A stretch of DNA of 64,000 nt from Bombardia bombarda. Taxonomy: Eukaryota; Ascomycota; Sordariomycetes; Sordariales; Lasiosphaeriaceae. The translations under genes and the position numbers were made by a program. Shown piece after piece: positions 36,201 to 47,377 of this stretch (its first letter is position 1; each line of letters starts with the position of its first letter). The stretch is taken from contig JAULSR010000005.1 of NCBI GenBank assembly GCA_030512295.1, positions 372,001 to 436,000 on the forward strand, given 5' to 3'. Below the pieces are notes generated by a model that was given only the letters and a program-made list of their open reading frames with translations, did no database searches and was not told where the DNA came from.

Positions 36201-37894
36201 CCACCTTCAGCTGCCATGACCAACGGGGTGCGGCCAGTCCTGTCGTCTCTGCAGTCGACATCTGGGTGGCCAGCCCGAAGAGAGAAAAGAAGAATACGCC
36301 TGACCTCGGCCACCATACCGCTGCCGGCTGCATTCAGCAGGTTCTTCCGGGCCTCGTCGGGGTCGGTGTAGATCTGGTGGTTCTTTTCAGCGGCGAAGGT
36401 GTAGTCGAACGTGTCCCAGTACGAGTCGTCGGATCTGACGGACGAGTTATCGTCGTTGTCGTCGTCTTCATCTTGGTCTTTACGGATCTGCTCGAAATCT
36501 CCAACCAGAAATTTGGAACCATCAGTCCCTATTTTGCCAAGCAACAACTGGACGACGCCTTCATGGCCTCCAGAATTCGCATAGAACAATGCCGTCTTTC
36601 CACTGGCAGCTCCAGTGTTCGCATCAGCACCTCTCGTCAAAAGAGCCCTCACCACGCCCCCGTGTCCCTTCTGCGCGGCTGCCGACAGCGGTGTGCGGCC
36701 ATGATGATCTGGCGTGTCGATTAGTGACATGGAGATGCTGTCCCCCGTATCCAGCAGAAATCCCAGAACTTTTTCATGGCCATGCCATGCCGCCCACCAG
36801 ACCACCGTATGTCCGGCTTCATCTCTGCCATCAACCTTGGCCCCGGTCTTCTCCAGCAGAAGCTCTTCCACGACAGAGACATGCCCGTTTGCCGCCGCCA
36901 ACAGCAGAGCCGAGCACCCACTGGCATCCACCACATTCACATCGACCCCCCTCTTCAGCCACCGCCTCACCTCTTGTAATCTTCCACTCTCCGCAGCCGC
37001 CAGAAACGCCCCCTCGGCCTGCTGCATCTCTTGCCCTTCCAAGTCCCTCCATCGTTTCAACAGCTCCACAATCCCCTGGTGTCCTTCCTTTTCCGCCAGT
37101 GCTTGCGGCTGCGGCTGCTTCTTCGCCCTCTTTGTCTCGGTTCTCTGTGTCCCTTCAAGTTCTGCCCCTATCATACCATTACCATCATCACCACCTGAGC
37201 CAGAACCACTCCCCCCAGAAAGGTTCTCCCCCGGATCCGCCCCCCTCCCCAACAACACCCCCACAACCCCCTCAAACCCTCCAAACGCCGCATAGCACAA
37301 CGGCGACCACCCAATCCCAAACCCTTCTTCCCCATCACCCCTCCTCTCCTCCCCCCATAACTCCTCCCCTCCACATCCGCATCCCCCCCTCCACCAGCAC
37401 CCCCACCATCCCCTCCACCCCATACGCCGCCGCCACCGCCGTCGCCGTCCTCCCCCACCCGTCCCGCGCGTCCACATCAACCCCCACATCCATCAGAAAC
37501 CGCGCCGTGCTGCGCCCATTGGAAAACACGGCGAGGTGCAGCGCCGTCAGCCCGTCCGACGGGTCGGCCGCGGACACGTCGGCGCCCGCGGCCGCGAGCA
37601 GGCGCACAGAGGTGTAGTTGCCCATTTGCGCGGCGGCGAGGAGCGGGGTGAGCCCGTGGGCGTCGGGGTGGAGAGGATGATGGGGAGGAGGGAGGAGGGA
37701 GGGGGGGATGGAGGTGAGGAGGGAGGAGAGGCGGGAGGGGGGCCGTAGATGGAGGCGTCGCGGAGGTTGGCTGCGAGGGTGAGGGTGTCTTGGTCTCGGT
37801 CTTGGTCTTGGTCTTGGTCTTGGGAAGGGGATGGTGGTGTTGGCGTTGGTGTTGGTGATGGTGATAAGGCTGGCTCTGTTATGGGGGTCGCCAT
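33245..37894 (-). CDS. ankyrin-repeat HET-domain protein (frame interrupted)
   Basis: About 1550 residues if read through. Order: a Pro/Asp/Gln-rich N-terminus from the ATG at 37894, a long array of about 15-18 ankyrin repeats (e.g. GRTPLVMAAEGGHLAMVGLLLDHGA), an Asn9 linker encoded by a GTT run near 35392-35416, then a HET domain from about residue 855 with YYEALSYEWQ, LWVDAVCINQQD and AVVMWLGEE. HET domains drive fungal heterokaryon incompatibility and cell death; ankyrin repeats usually sense ligands. The main frame 33245-37389 is clean, but two N-terminal ankyrin repeats at 37393-37736 lie in a different frame, so the chain breaks near G/C runs at 37737-37742, 37383-37389 and 37351-37356. 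No GT-AG intron fits. The breaks match single missing bases seen in neighbouring genes, so I call this a probably functional gene with sequence errors rather than a pseudogene. Confidence 0.85.
35392..35416. repeat. GTT trinucleotide run encoding Asn9 linker
   Basis: Eight to nine GTT units (AAC on the coding strand) between the ankyrin array and the HET domain. Such a run is prone to length variation between strains. Confidence 0.85.
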
Positions 37895-38644
37895 TTTCGT
37901 TTCGTTTGGTCCGATCTGGTATAATAGTCTTGGCTTCAATCCATAGGTAGTTCTGTTCAATGCCCCTATTCTAGGCGTGCTGGTGATGCGAAAAGGAGGT
38001 CGTGAGTGACGGAGTTGTCCAAGGTCAGTCGTGACAGGATGCACCTTCCCTGAGGTTGGGAGTTCGTTGGTCTGGGCAGATTCAATGTGGCCCAACTCAA
38101 CCTGTCAGGCATCGCTAAAGCAGTCCCTAGTTGGATAATCACCAACACCCTCATCTCTTCAGAAATCTTACAAATCATCTTTGAACCTATTCCATTCTTA
38201 ATGACTTGGAACAATTGATATAATCATGTATAGTAATATGCTCGTATATACGCTGTTCGTCAGTGATGGTAAACTAACCGTGCGTACTGCTGCTGCCGCC
38301 CGCTGTACACCACCATACTCATCCATCCATCCATCTAGGTACGTCTGGTTCTTTCCACCCATATCTAGATTCATGTCAAGAAGACGACATGAAAGTAAGT
38401 GTGTCTACCCGTATTTATGTAAGACAAAAGAAAATAATAGTAAACCCCCCATCCCCCATGACCTGCCTCGATACCCAACTAACAACCCCTTCATTACCCA
38501 TCCAGAAGAGAAGAACGCAGCCAAAACAATAACTCCTCGCCAGACCGTATATGCATGTATGTATGCCCATATGTATATATCAACCCAGTAGTTCCCCCCA
38601 TATTCACTCCCTCCCTCTTTTTACCTCCAGTCCCCCTCTTCCCC
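37895..38644. other. intergenic between ALR1-type gene and ankyrin-HET gene
   Basis: Both flanking genes are read leftward, so this holds the ankyrin-HET promoter and leader and the transporter's neighbouring 3' UTR. No coding frame or clear element was identified. Confidence 0.6.
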
Positions 38645-41425
38645 TCAAACAATATTGTAAACCCTCTTCGCCACCAAATAACACGCCGTCCCAAAGAACA
38701 ACAACCCCGCCGTGATGGCCCAGAACCACACCAGATCCCCTTCGTACTCCTGCCCGGGCACCCACACGTTCATGCCCCAGAGCCCCGTGATGATATTCAT
38801 GGGCAGGACAATCGTTCCCAGGACGGTGAGCTTGCCGAGGACGTCAGCCGTCTGCTCCTGCCGCTCGTTCATGCGGATATTGATCTGCGCAAGGTAGTTG
38901 CCATGCGATCTTGCTAGGATCCTGTTTTCCATCGTCAACATCTCCTTATAGCAGCAAAGGGGGAAAAGGAGGAGTACTCACTTCTCATAATGACTCAAGT
39001 TGGACGTCATCGTCACAATATGATCCTGGATATCGCCCAGATACAAGCCAATCTCGCTCCTCGGCGCCACCTCCCAGTGCTCATTACACCTCTTCGCAAA
39101 CCCCTTGATCACATCCGCCTTGTTCCCCAGCAGCCGGTAGAGCGACATGACCTTCTTCCTGCAGTCCCCGACCCGCCTCAACATGTCCCTCCCGGCCTCG
39201 GCCGAGTTGATCGTCTCCCCGTTCTCGCTCTTGTCCTTCTTCTCCATATCCTTCCCATTCCCAGAGCTGTATTGTTGCTGCTGCTGCTGCTGCTGTCCAG
39301 GCGAATGCATCTCCAGAATCGCATCGTCAATATCATCAACCTCATCCTCGATATTCTGGATCAGGGGCCCAAAAACGTCCGTGATGTCGTCAATGATGGC
39401 ATACGAGATCCAGTCGGACGACAATATCATGTAATCCCGCAGCTGCCTGATTCTCCTCCGCACGTTGGCGGGATGCGGCGTCACGCTGAAATGAAAGCTC
39501 AGTACTCCCTCCCTGAAGACCACCACATACATGTTGACGGGCTCCAAGAAGTTCTCGCTGTTGTGGTCCTGGTCGAAGGTGCGGTAGTTGACAAAATAGT
39601 AGTGCCGGAAGAGCTCCACCTTCTCGCGCTGCTCCTGCACCATAATGTCCTCGGCCGTGAGGGGATGGATGCCGAATGCTTTTGAGATGATCTTCATCTC
39701 GGCCTCGGTTGGGCTGAGTATGTCGAGCCACCAGACGGGGCGGTCGCCATACTTGGGCGGCTTGGGGGTTCGTCGCTCCTTTTGTTGTTGGTGTGATGGC
39801 TCGGGGGACTTAGTCGAGGACGGCCCGGGAGATCTGGTGAAAGGCTCGGGGGACTTGATGTCTGTCGTACGCTGCCCATCCGAGACGGACTTATTGTTGC
39901 TGCTAGATGCTCCCGTGAAGCCAGGAGGTGGAGCAGGCGCGCCTGCAAACGAAGAGTTTGAATTACGCTCTCTTCTGGCATCAAAATAGCTCTGGGTGGT
40001 GGTGGAGAGCGACGGCTGGCGGCTGGGGAATTTTGACTCGCCGTTCTGGCCGCCCAGCACGTGGTGCAGGGCAGTCGTTGGCTCTTCGTCTTCATCCTCG
40101 TCCTCGGACGAGTCAGACAGAAGCGGCGGGTCGGGGATGAAGAGCTCCTTGAAGGTGCTCCCGGGCTGGACGAGCTCCGAGATGCTCTGGCTGTGGATGG
40201 TGCTCTGGAACTCTTCGTTAAAGTAGGTGAACCTGTAGGGCGCCTCCTCCTCGGCCTGGAACCAGCCCCTGTGAGTCGGCCGCAGTCGCCCGTTGATGAG
40301 CTGTGGCTCCGTAATCTTTTTGGCGCGGCGCTCCTCGCTGCGGCCTTCCTTCTCAAACCTGCTCCATTCGTTCAAGACGGACAAGTCGGGCCATTTCCCG
40401 CGCCGCCTCCTCGCGCGGTTGCGGTAGGCTGCCGGATCGCGCACGTGCAGCTCGTCGTCGCCAATCTCGGACAGACCTTCCTGGGGAAAGCACACGTCTT
40501 CTTGGGCTTGCAAGGCGATAGTGTGCCTCCTCTCTAGAGGCGAGGGCTGGAAACCGCCACTCATCCCCCCCATTCCCCCTTGTCGGCTGCTGTCGCCGCT
40601 GTCATCGCCCGTCCTCCTGGGTGAACGCTGGCCGCTTTCGAGGTCATCACGCAGCATGACATCGCCGAAGCTCATGTCCATGCGATCAGCGGCGCGCATC
40701 AGTGGGCTTCCCGGCACTGATGGGGGGTAATTGACGTTGTAACTGTCGGTGCCAGCGAAGGGAGTGCCGCCGCCAAACCTCCTGCTCCTCTTGCTGCTCG
40801 CGCGACTTTCCGGGCGACTCCTACGCGTCCCGTCGTTGGCCCCATAGCCCCCAAATGTGTCTGACTTTTGGAAGATGTTGGAGCTGGAAAGCAGAGGCGC
40901 CCCTTCGCCCCAGGGGCCTGTGTCGTTGTCGTCATCGTCGCCGCTGTCGTTGGCCACCGTGGTCCTAAGTCTGCTGGTGTTTTGCGGTGTTTGAAATTGG
41001 GGCTGGAAAGGACTGGCTGCATTCATGATGGATGGGCGTCTCGGTCGTAGGAAGGGCTGCTGGTCTCTGTGGTTTCCATGGTGGTTAGTCGACCGGAACT
41101 AGAACTAGAACAATAGAGCTTCTCTTTTCAGTTACCTATGATCCAAGAGGGCCTCGCTATCCAGGCTCGTATTGCTGTAATTCCCGCCAGACCGCGAGTA
41201 AAAGTCCTCCCTGACGCTATCAAGACCCTCCGAGTTTAGCCCATCCTGGGTCATGTCGTCTTCTCCGGGAGTAGCAAACGACTTGGTCCTGGCCTTCTTC
41301 TTCTTGCCGCCTCTATGGTTCTTGCGGCGTCTGACGGGGTGATTAGAGTGAGGCTGCAGTTTCGCTGCTGCAGCCGAGGTCGATCCCGTGATGTCTGGGC
41401 GTTCGGGGAACCTTGATCGATCCAT
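38645..41425 (-). CDS. ALR1: CorA/Alr-type plasma-membrane magnesium transporter
   Basis: Three exons (41425-41136, 41066-38982, 38921-38645) encode 883 residues, close to yeast Alr1 (859). The first exon ends in LLDHR and is needed to reach the true N-terminus. Residues 1 to about 530 are a charged, Ser-rich cytosolic region with KKKKARTKS and acidic DEDEDEE stretches. The CorA domain starts at RPVWWLDILSPTEAEM and includes a Gln8 insert. The C-terminus has two membrane spans, VLGTIVLPMNIITGLWGMN and VWFWAITAGLLFFGTACYLV, with the family signature Gly-Met-Asn at 841-843 following span 1. CorA proteins are pentameric magnesium channels; the long N-terminus and length favour the Alr plasma-membrane branch over mitochondrial Mrs2 types. 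The last intron acceptor (AAACAG|G) was chosen because it restores EKILARSHGNYLAQINI. Confidence 0.93.
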
Positions 41426-43254
41426 TGTGGGTCAAGACTCGAAACTCTGCTGAGGTCGGAGGTTGGCTGACTTCGGAGAAAGATGACTGGCTGCGGGTGG
41501 CTGTCACTCGCTGTACTGCGACTGTGGTATTCCGGCCCGGACGGGTACAACAAGGCTGAAAAGGATGGAGGCCGTCGACCTGGAACTAGACCAGGCCCCA
41601 GGTTTGCGGGGATAACTGTTTGGGTGGAATTGAATGCTATGGCTCTATTGGCTGATGGTGGTTTTGGATTGCTAAGGGTTGCTGGCCCTTCCAATAATCG
41701 AGCCCCGGCAGAAACTACCCGACATGGAGCTCTGACTGTGGTGTATGACAAATGGGAAGCTCGTGGTTCGGGTCGTTGTTTGTGGTTGTGCTTCAATGTG
41801 GTCGTGGACTGGAGCAGTGACTGTGACTTGTGGACAGGACGAGGCGGACTGCTGCTGCGGCGAGTGACGTGGGGAGCTCCAGCCAGTAGCTTCGTGCAGG
41901 ACAAACGGGGATCGTCAAGTGGCGCCACGTGGGGGTTCCCTCGACAGTCGTACTCGACAATCGGCAATGAGATGAAGGGTCCTGAGACACAACTACACAA
42001 TCTCCTCTTCAATTTTGCAAAAGGTGGAGGGTTGTATCTTGTCGATCGGCGTCATCGAGAGTGCAGAAAAAAATGCTGTTGGAAGAGGAGCAGGTAGGCA
42101 AACTAGTTGCTGGGAGTGGCGCGTTACCAATGGGACCAAGGTTCCAAGGTTTGGTGATGTCAGTTGTGCCGTGAAAGCTTGCAAAACGGCTGCTAATGAT
42201 TGGGTCCTGGTCTAAGGTGCAACGATGCATGCGAGCCAAGCCAAAGCCGGCCGAGGGATGTCCAGGGGCCAGGCAGGGTGAAAGACAGGCACCAGCCCTA
42301 GGGGATCTTGGTCACTGTCTCACCTACCATTTACCTGCCAGTACGGATTCTTTCTGGATGCACGTATACTTTTTTGTGAATGTTAGCTTATCAGTGTAGC
42401 CATTTTGAACTCAATCCGAGATTTCATTGTCTTTGGGGCGAATAATTTTTTTCTTGGACATTGAACTTTAAAGCTTATCAATCTAATGCATCGCAAAATC
42501 ATTCAAGAATGGCATGGGGGATACATACACACATACCTTAGGTGCTACTGTAGTATCGCGGCTCTATGGTCATGTATGCAAGTACTTACGGATAAAACTG
42601 CCAGATTGGCATCTGTGGAACCGGGCATTTCTACCATTTCCAGCTATGAAGGACATGCCTTCGATTGTATGATCCCGGTGCCACACACTACATGCACACC
42701 ACCGTTACGAGCTAAACTCTTCAACTTGCGCATACAAACCTCGGCCGTCATTTTAATTTGAATTGGGTAGGCTGTGTATGGGCAGAAAAATCTGTTTATA
42801 TTTGCTAAATAGGAGTAGCTTCACCACACGGGGGGGTATTGACATTGTAGATAACGATGGCTTATTGATTTGCAACAAAGGCTCAACTCATAATATTTGG
42901 ACCTGAGAGACTTACGAGTAGATCAATATTTCCGTTTCCGCCTCTTTTAATGTGAAAACAGCTGAGTAGCCTAAGTTAGGTATTCAGGATCGTCTTATAC
43001 ATTACACATTATGCCTCATTAGAGATAAATGTACTTGAGAAAGCTCCTAAAAAACACAAACTCAGCAATTACCTTTCTTTCTAAGCCAGGAAACCATTTC
43101 CCATAAGGTAGGGTAGGTAGGTAAGTATCTCAGTAAATTCATCAACATATCGACCAGCGGCACCTATATACAAACCCTTGCATACACCGCTTGTGCGGAT
43201 ACATACCCAACTCTCAGGGTATAAATATTATCCATCTCCATGTCACGCAGCAAA
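41426..43254. other. intergenic, no gene seen
   Basis: Upstream region of the transporter and 3' flank of palC. A 204-codon open frame at 41483-42097 runs against the transporter and has no protein-like features. From about 42370 the DNA is AT-rich with no structure I can name. A GTAGGGTAGGTAGGTAAG cluster lies near 43106-43124. Confidence 0.6.
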
Positions 43255-44830
43255 TCAATAATAGCTCGGCGTCCCCGCCCCCGCCCTTCCACTGCGATTC
43301 TCCACGAGCGTCTCCTCGTCAGAGCTCACATAGCCTCCACCACCAGCGGCAGCATCCTCCTCCCTATCTGGCGGGGCGCGCATGGCTTCCAACACAGAAC
43401 TATCCAGCATCGGCGGCTGATACGGCTTGAGGGTGTGGATCTCGCGGCCCGAGGGCATCTGGGCGAGCAAGGTGCCCGTGGGGGCAATAGGTTGTGTAAA
43501 CATCTGTTTTTTGGTTAGCTATCCATACTAACGTAAACAAACTAAAAAGGGGTTAACGTACCGTATCATTCTCCTTCACCCACTTCCCCTCCAACATCTC
43601 AATAATCCTCGTCTCCTCCAACTTTCCCGCATCCCCACCCCACCCCCCGCCCGCGCCCTTCTCAACCTTCCTATCCTCCCTCTTCTCACTCCACTCCTTC
43701 TTCAACCTACTCAAACCCCCCGCACTCTTCGTCTTCCCACCACCCGCCTCCTCCTTCCGCTCCACCCCCAGCTCCCTCAACCCCACATGCAGCCACGCAA
43801 TCGCCTCGCCCGTCTGCCCACCCAACTCGCTGTCAATTCCAAAGAACCGACACGCCCTCGCCCTGCTTGTCCGCCGCAGGTCCTCTAGATACTTGATAAA
43901 CCCCTGATCAATCTTTCCACCACCAGAACCCCCACCGACCGCCCTGCCCCCCGCTGCCGCGCATAGCGAGTGCGCCTGCGCGGCGTGCTCGCTTGCCGCC
44001 AGACACAGCCTGGCATAAAGGTTCGCCCTGACTTTGGGGATCTCGGGCGCCTTGTACATCCACTCGGTGTCGTGCTTGTTGCGGTCGGCGGCGACGACGG
44101 CCGGGTAGGGGTCATCTTTGAGGACGGCGAGCAGGGTGGCCTCGGCGAGGGCGAGCTCGGACTGGGCGCGCAGGGTGGTCTGGGCGATGTCGGCGCAGGG
44201 CGGGCGTAGAGAGGAGGTGGAGGTGGCGCGCGCGGAGAGGTAGGCATAGATGGCGGCGGCGTCGAGGAGGTTGGCGGTGGCGGCCTTGACGGCGGCCTGG
44301 CGCTGGGCGGTGCCGACGGGCGCGGACGAGGTCAGGTAGAGGGGGTGTAGGGCGTTGCGGGCGGCGCGGGTGTAGGCGTTGGCGAGGGTGGCGAGGGCGA
44401 AGGAGATTTCGTACTCGAGGGAGGTGATGAGGACGCGGGAGGGGGGGAGGAGGTGGTGGGGGAGGGATGTTCCTGGGGTTTTGTTGTTGATGTTGTAGAT
44501 GTTTGTGATGTCTGAGGCTAGGGTGGCTCGCCACTCGATGGCGGGTGCCGATTTGAGGATCACGTTGATCTCTTCATTGTGGATGGCGCGGCGGCCGAGC
44601 CCGGCGTCGACGGCGAAGAGGTAGGGTAGGTATGAGGTGAGGGAGGAGACGACTGACGAGATGTTGGCGGCCTGGGAGGAAGGGGCCAGGCGCTTGTGCG
44701 CCTTGAGGGTGTCGCGCACCACGCCGCGGTGGGTGCTGGCGTGGAGGGGGAGTGACGGGTGGGATTCGCAGTTGAAGGAGGCTGAGAAGGAGAAGGCGGA
44801 CGTGGTGGGGAGGACGAATGGGTAGGGCAT
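43255..44830 (-). CDS. palC: PalC, BRO1-domain pH-response protein
   Basis: Two exons (44830-43562 and 43503-43255) give 505 residues, matching Aspergillus PalC (about 507). PalC is recruited to the plasma membrane at alkaline pH, binds the ESCRT-III protein Vps32 through its BRO1 domain and links arrestin PalF to the proteolytic activation of PacC. The N-terminus MPYPFVLPTTSAFSF is characteristic of the family. The BRO1 domain spans most of exon 1, with helical segments such as AVKAATANLLDAAAIYAYLS and the conserved FGIDSELGGQTGEAIAWLHVGLRELG. The C-terminus, in exon 2, is a Pro-containing tail ending TPSYY. The gene is divergent from ALG6, with 695 bases between starts, and that region holds PacC-type hexamers. 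Frame intact. Confidence 0.93.
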
Positions 44831-45525
44831 CCTTTTTATCCTTTTTTGTTTTCTGTTTTCTCTCGTATGAATCTCTTGATTCGTCGGCTAGTTACTTATA
44901 CTAGCAGTACGGCTGCTGAGCTCAGTGTTGTTTGTTGGTGACCGCTTCGTCGATGTAGGCTGGGGTAAATAAACAGGTATGGGATGAGGAGGGGATGAAG
45001 TCGAAAGGGCTTGGCATAAAACACCAGAAATACTCAAAAGGTTTTTTTTCCACTGTTGGTTATTGGTCATGGTTCGAGACACGCCCAGACACTCAGAACT
45101 ACACGTTGCGACGACGGTTGAATGAGGGACAGTCGCATACGCTTATTGGGGAATGAGGGGCAGCTTCAGGTGGGAAGACATGGACAGGGGGCGGAAGGGG
45201 GGTAAGGGGGGCCAAGGTACAGTGACATCACGGGCTGCAGCAGCAGCTTTTCCTCCAATCTTAGCCACATTAAGACCCCTGTTTAGCACCCCCCTCCCGC
45301 TGACACAGAGCTTTTGGAGCTTTCCCCACAGCTCCACAGCCCCGGGACGCCAGGTTGCAGGTCACTGCTGAAACAAACATTACTCCCAGGTCCTTGAACT
45401 TTACGTATAGTCTCTAGTCCACCTAACGCGTCGTCCCACACATCGCCGCACCGTGATCAAGCCGGCGGGTGTCAACAACAATCAATTCGACTTAGCTCGC
45501 ATCATCGAGTTAAAAGACGACGACA
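44831..45525. promoter_or_regulatory. palC / ALG6 divergent promoter
   Basis: 695 bases between two outward-reading starts. Three GCCARG hexamers, the PacC consensus, occur: 45010-45015 (reverse strand), 45211-45216 and 45349-45354. A GCAGCAGCAGC stretch and a G-rich run lie near 45185-45250. No TATA element was seen. Confidence 0.5.
45211..45216 (+). promoter_or_regulatory. PacC-type hexamer
   Basis: GCCAAG, the best match to the PacC site, about 380 bases upstream of palC and 310 bases upstream of ALG6. A second GCCAAG is at 45010-45015 on the reverse strand and a GCCAGG at 45349-45354. Short motifs of this kind also occur by chance. Confidence 0.35.
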
Positions 45526-47377
45526 ATGGCTGGACCTTCGGTCCACAAGCCACGCCGCAAGGTTCAAAAGCGAGAAGGCGGCCACACTGCGCACGACCGC
45601 GATGCCAACATCCGCCGGCCTGCCTTTCCCCTGGCAGCTATCTTGTGGCCCGCCCGAGGGTTCGCGTCGCAATGGGAGATTCTCCCTCTGATCCTGATGG
45701 CCGCCGGCCTGTTTAGGTGGGCGGCCGGTCTGTGGGGTTACTCTGGTATGTCTACTACCCTCTCTCTGCTCAGACACATCTGACTGACCCTCGAAAAAAG
45801 GCTTCGAGAAGCCCCCCATGTTCGGCGACTACGAAGCCCAGCGGCACTGGATGGAACTCACAACCCACCTCCCCATCTCGCAATGGTATTTCCACGACCT
45901 GCCCTGGTGGGGGCTCGACTACCCGCCCCTGACGGCCTACCACTCGTGGCTCTGCGGCAAGATCGGCTCGCTGATCGACCCGGCCTGGTTCGCCCTTTAC
46001 ACGTCGCGCGGCATCCACGACCCCAACCTCAAGATCTTCATGCGCGCCACCGTCATCGTCTCGGAATATCTCGTGTTTATCCCAGCCGCCGTCGTCTTCG
46101 TGCGCCGCTTCAGCCGGCTGAGCGGCGTCGCCAACTGGACCGCCTCGGTCGCCCTCGTCGCCATCCTCATGCAGCCCGCCACCATCCTGGTCGACCACGT
46201 CCACTTCCAGTACAACACTGTCATGCTCGGCTTCGTACTCGCCACCATGTCGAGCATGCTCGCCGGCCGCTACCTCTGGTCCGCCGTCTACTTCGTCGCC
46301 GCCCTCGGCTTCAAGCAGATGGCGCTCTACTACGCCTTCCCCGTCTTTGCCTTCCTCCTCGGCTCATGCCTCTTCCCGCGCGTCAACCTCGCCCGCCTGA
46401 CCGGCATCGCCATCGCCACCGTCGCCGCCTTCACCATCCTCCTCCTGCCGCTCATCATCGGCACCATATCCGACGTCAAAGCCGGCATCAGCCCCGAGCC
46501 ACTCCTCGACGGCGACAACGACCTGCGCTCGCCCCCGCCGCCCCTCCTCAACGGCACAGCCCTATCCGCCTACCTCGACCCCTCCGCGTCCTACTACCCC
46601 ATCGTCGAGCAGCTCGCCCAGCTCGTCCACCGCATCTTCCCCTTCGCCCGCGGCCTCTTCGAAGACAAGGTGGCCAACTTCTGGTGCGCCCTCAACCTCG
46701 TCTACAAGCTGCGCGCGTTCCCGCCCGCGCTGCTCCAGCGCGGCGCCCTGCTCGCCACGCTCGCCGCCACGCTGCCGCCCAGCCTCGTCATCTTTGCACG
46801 CCCCGACAAGCTGCTCCTGCCGCTGGCGTTCGCGACGACCGCCTGGGGCTTTTTCCTCTTCAGCTACCAGGTGCACGAGAAGAGCGTGCTGCTGCCGCTG
46901 ATGCCCATGACGCTGCTGCTCGCCGGCCGCGGCGGGGTCATGGCACGGGAGACGCGCGCCTGGGTCGGGTTTGCGAATCTGTTGGGGTGCTGGACGATTT
47001 TCCCGTTGCTGGCGAGGGTGGAGCTGCGGGTGCCGTATGCGGTGTTGACGCTGCTGTGGGCGTATCTGCTGGGCTTGCCGCCTACGTCGGTGAGTGCGTA
47101 TTTTGATAGGGAGGATGGTGTTGATGGGTTGGGGTGGAGGGGGTGGGCGACGGCGTTTGTGCATGGGGGGTTCTATTTGTTTATGGGGTTCTGGCATGTG
47201 CTGGAGATGTTTGTGAAGCCACCGGCGGAGAAGCCGGATTTGTGGGTGGTGATGAATGTCGGGGTGGGCGCGGTGGGCTTTGGGATTTGTTACCTGTGGT
47301 GTTTGGGGAGGTTGGTGGGGGAGAGTGGGATTTTGGGAGGGGGTGGTGGTGTGGATGTTGTTAAGAAGAGGCAGTAG
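45526..47377 (+). CDS. ALG6: Alg6, dolichyl-P-Glc alpha-1,3-glucosyltransferase
   Basis: Two exons (45526-45745 and 45801-47377) encode 598 residues. Alg6 adds the first glucose, from dolichyl-phosphate-glucose, to the Man9GlcNAc2 lipid-linked oligosaccharide in the ER lumen, a step needed for efficient N-glycosylation. It is a multi-span membrane protein of the GT-C fold. Seen here are the first span WEILPLILMAAGLFRWAAGLWGYSG, then FGDYEAQRHWMEL with the catalytic-loop acidic residue, WWGLDYPPLTAYHSWL, DHVHFQYNTVMLG, ALGFKQMALYYAFPVF and SYQVHEKSVLLPLMP. These mark Alg6/Alg8; the QYN and WWGLDYPPLTAYHS segments favour Alg6. The frame is intact; the last 30 residues are Gly-rich. It shares a promoter region with palC. 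Confidence 0.92.

Noticed and set aside
41483..42097. 204-codon open frame upstream of and opposite to the magnesium transporter
   Set aside because: No signal, domain, repeat or splice support; lies over the presumed promoter and leader.
45883..47106. 407-codon open frame in another phase of ALG6
   Set aside because: Arg/His/Pro-rich shadow caused by high third-position GC in ALG6.
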